Positions 5,683 through 6,519 of a DNA stretch of 6,519 bases are shown one piece after another; the stretch's first letter is position 1; each line of letters opens with the position of its first letter. The translations under genes and the position numbers were made by a program. The notes beneath the pieces are model-generated. The model made no database searches, was not told the DNA's origin, and worked only from the letters and a program-made list of their open reading frames with translations. Source of the DNA: Thermomicrobiales bacterium (GTDB lineage Bacteria > Chloroflexota > Chloroflexia > Thermomicrobiales > UBA6265); the NCBI GenBank assembly GCA_041390825.1, contig JAWKPF010000066.1, positions 1 through 6,519 of the forward strand, given 5' to 3'.

Positions 5683-6080
5683 GCCAGGCACGGGGCTGGA
5701 CAACCGGCAACGCGCGGGAGGATGCCAATCCGTTTCGCGGGTGGCTGCTGGGGCATTTCGTGCCGGAGGGGTTGCGGCACTCGGATGTCGTCGAAGTCAA
5801 ATGGGGCACGTATGCCGCGGGCTTCGGCGAGTCGGACTGGACCGCGTGCCAGACGGGAACGTCGCTGGTGGTGCTGGCGTCGGGGCGGCACGAGATCGAG
5901 CTCCCGCAGCAGGTGGTGATCCTGGAACAGCCGGGCGATTACCTCATCTGGGGTCCGGGCGTGCCGCACCGATGGCGGGCGCTGGAGGATTGCGTGGTCA
6001 TGACGGTCCGCTGGCCGTCGATTCCGGGCGATACGATGGATGTGCCGGCTGCGGAGATCGAGCGGATGCGGACCGACTGA
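5679..6080 (+). CDS. Small cupin-like protein of unknown function
   Basis: 133 residues, start GTG 5679 overlapping the upstream stop as GTGA. The conserved core GHFVPEG, HSDVVEVKWGTYAAG, SLVVLASGRHEIEL, QPGDYLIWGPGVPHRWRA and VVMTVRWPS reads as a single-domain cupin fold. His71 and His97 are candidate metal or ligand contacts. Close relatives are sometimes misannotated as signal peptidase I, but there is no Ser/Lys protease motif and no membrane segment here. Its coupling to the LLM oxidoreductase suggests a linked, unidentified reaction. The last 83 bases overlap the convergent nitrilase frame. Confidence 0.78.
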   Translation: MSQARGWTTGNAREDANPFRGWLLGHFVPEGLRHSDVVEVKWGTYAAGFGESDWTACQTGTSLVVLASGRHEIELPQQVVILEQPGDYLIWGPGVPHRWRALEDCVVMTVRWPSIPGDTMDVPAAEIERMRTD

Positions 6081-6519
6081 GCGAGTCCTGATCACCGCTG
6101 GACACTCGCTGCGGCGAGGAGATCCGTCCTTCGTCAGGATGACCTCCGTAGGTGACGGTGGCGGTGGGCGATTCATCGACCGTCAGTTGGAAGATGTCTG
6201 GGCGGGCGTAGTGCCCGATGACATCGAGGTCGAATTTGCCACGGGCGATCTCGCGCAGGTCGAGATCGGCGGTAAGGATGGTTTCCCCCTCGTAGTCTGG
6301 ACCGGCGATGATCTCGCCGAGCGGGTTGACGATGCAACTCCCGCCGCGAGAGTAGACGGCGTCCGGTTCGTTACTGAACGAGGTGTCGTAGTCGTCCGGA
6401 TAGTCGCTGCGCAGGGCGTATTGGTTGCAGGAGAGGACGAAACAACGCCCTTCGGTGGCGATGTGGCGCATGGAGGCGAGCCAGCTGTCGCGGGCGTCGG
6501 CCGTGGGCGCGCAATAGAT
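5998..6519 (-). CDS. Nitrilase-family carbon-nitrogen hydrolase, C-terminal part only
   Basis: The frame enters from the right edge, so the start and the N-terminal half lie outside the window; 173 residues are visible. They begin IYCAPTADARDSWLASMRHI, then ATEGRCFVLSCNQYA, YSRGGSCIVNPLGEIIAGPD, DLREIARGKFDLDVIGHYAR and PDIFQLTVDE. This is a strong match to the C-terminal part of nitrilase / aliphatic amidase-type hydrolases of the plant nitrilase branch, which turn nitriles or amides into acids. The catalytic Glu, Lys and Cys would lie upstream and cannot be checked. After TVDESPTATVTYGG the sequence HPDEGRISS is encoded by a worn copy of the repeat seen at 3262-3739. The remaining roughly 40 residues resemble nothing known and run antisense into the cupin gene. 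The C-terminus is therefore probably extended by repeat insertion. Confidence 0.85.
   Translation of the reverse strand: MYCAPTADARDSWLASMRHIATEGRCFVLSCNQYALRSDYPDDYDTSFSNEPDAVYSRGGSCIVNPLGEIIAGPDYEGETILTADLDLREIARGKFDLDVIGHYARPDIFQLTVDESPTATVTYGGHPDEGRISSPQRVSSGDQDSLSRSASARSPQPAHPSYRPESTASGPS
6116..6143 (-). repeat. Solitary degenerate copy of the array repeat
   Basis: Read on the minus strand, 6143-6116 gives GTCATCCTGACGAAGGACGG followed by ATCTCCTC. This matches the array core and its first linker bases, with a few short losses in the centre. It lies inside the 3' end of the nitrilase frame, in the opposite orientation to the array. Confidence 0.75.

Noticed and set aside
4636..5703. 355-codon minus-strand frame opposite the LLM gene
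   Set aside because: It is the antisense shadow of a well-recognised oxidoreductase and vapC, with no motif of its own.

Overview
The window looks like an accessory region of a high-GC bacterial chromosome, most likely a member of Chloroflexota close to Thermomicrobia. This is inferred, not proven. The supports are a Tat-secreted cysteine-rich protein with the leader style common in that group, an F420-type luciferase-like oxidoreductase, GC-rich codon use, and dense arrays of a GTCATCCTGAGCG...AAGGATCT repeat.

Left part (1-2600): two decayed 5' ends of a type I restriction hsdR gene flank an intact AlbA_2 / HATPase_c_4 (RecG-like) ATPase gene. The first relic (66-250) and the second (1938-2591) are about 87% identical over 144 aligned bases by hand count. 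Each is broken by a different TGA. A 10-bp tandem repeat (GATTCCGTGT) sits between the ATPase gene and the second relic. This part reads as the wreck of a type I restriction-modification locus.

Middle (2600-4060): a minus-strand gene encodes a small Tat-exported protein with about 24 cysteines. Next comes an eleven-copy, 43-46 bp tandem array (3262-3739). A textbook sigma-70 promoter follows (TTGACA, 17 bp, TACTAT), whose spacer holds a perfect 14-bp palindrome matching the Gram-positive LexA/SOS box. No convincing gene lies directly behind it; the next gene is vapB, about 240 bp away.

Right part (4107-6519): four plus-strand genes are joined by 4-base stop/start overlaps: a Phd-type antitoxin, a PIN-domain VapC toxin, an F420-dependent LLM-class oxidoreductase and a small cupin-like protein. 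They look like one translationally coupled operon with a small operator-like repeat in front. A minus-strand nitrilase-family gene enters from the right edge and converges on them. Its 3' end has absorbed a worn copy of the same repeat that forms the array, and its reading frame then runs 83 bp into the cupin gene.

I see no rRNA, tRNA, CRISPR array or intact insertion sequence.
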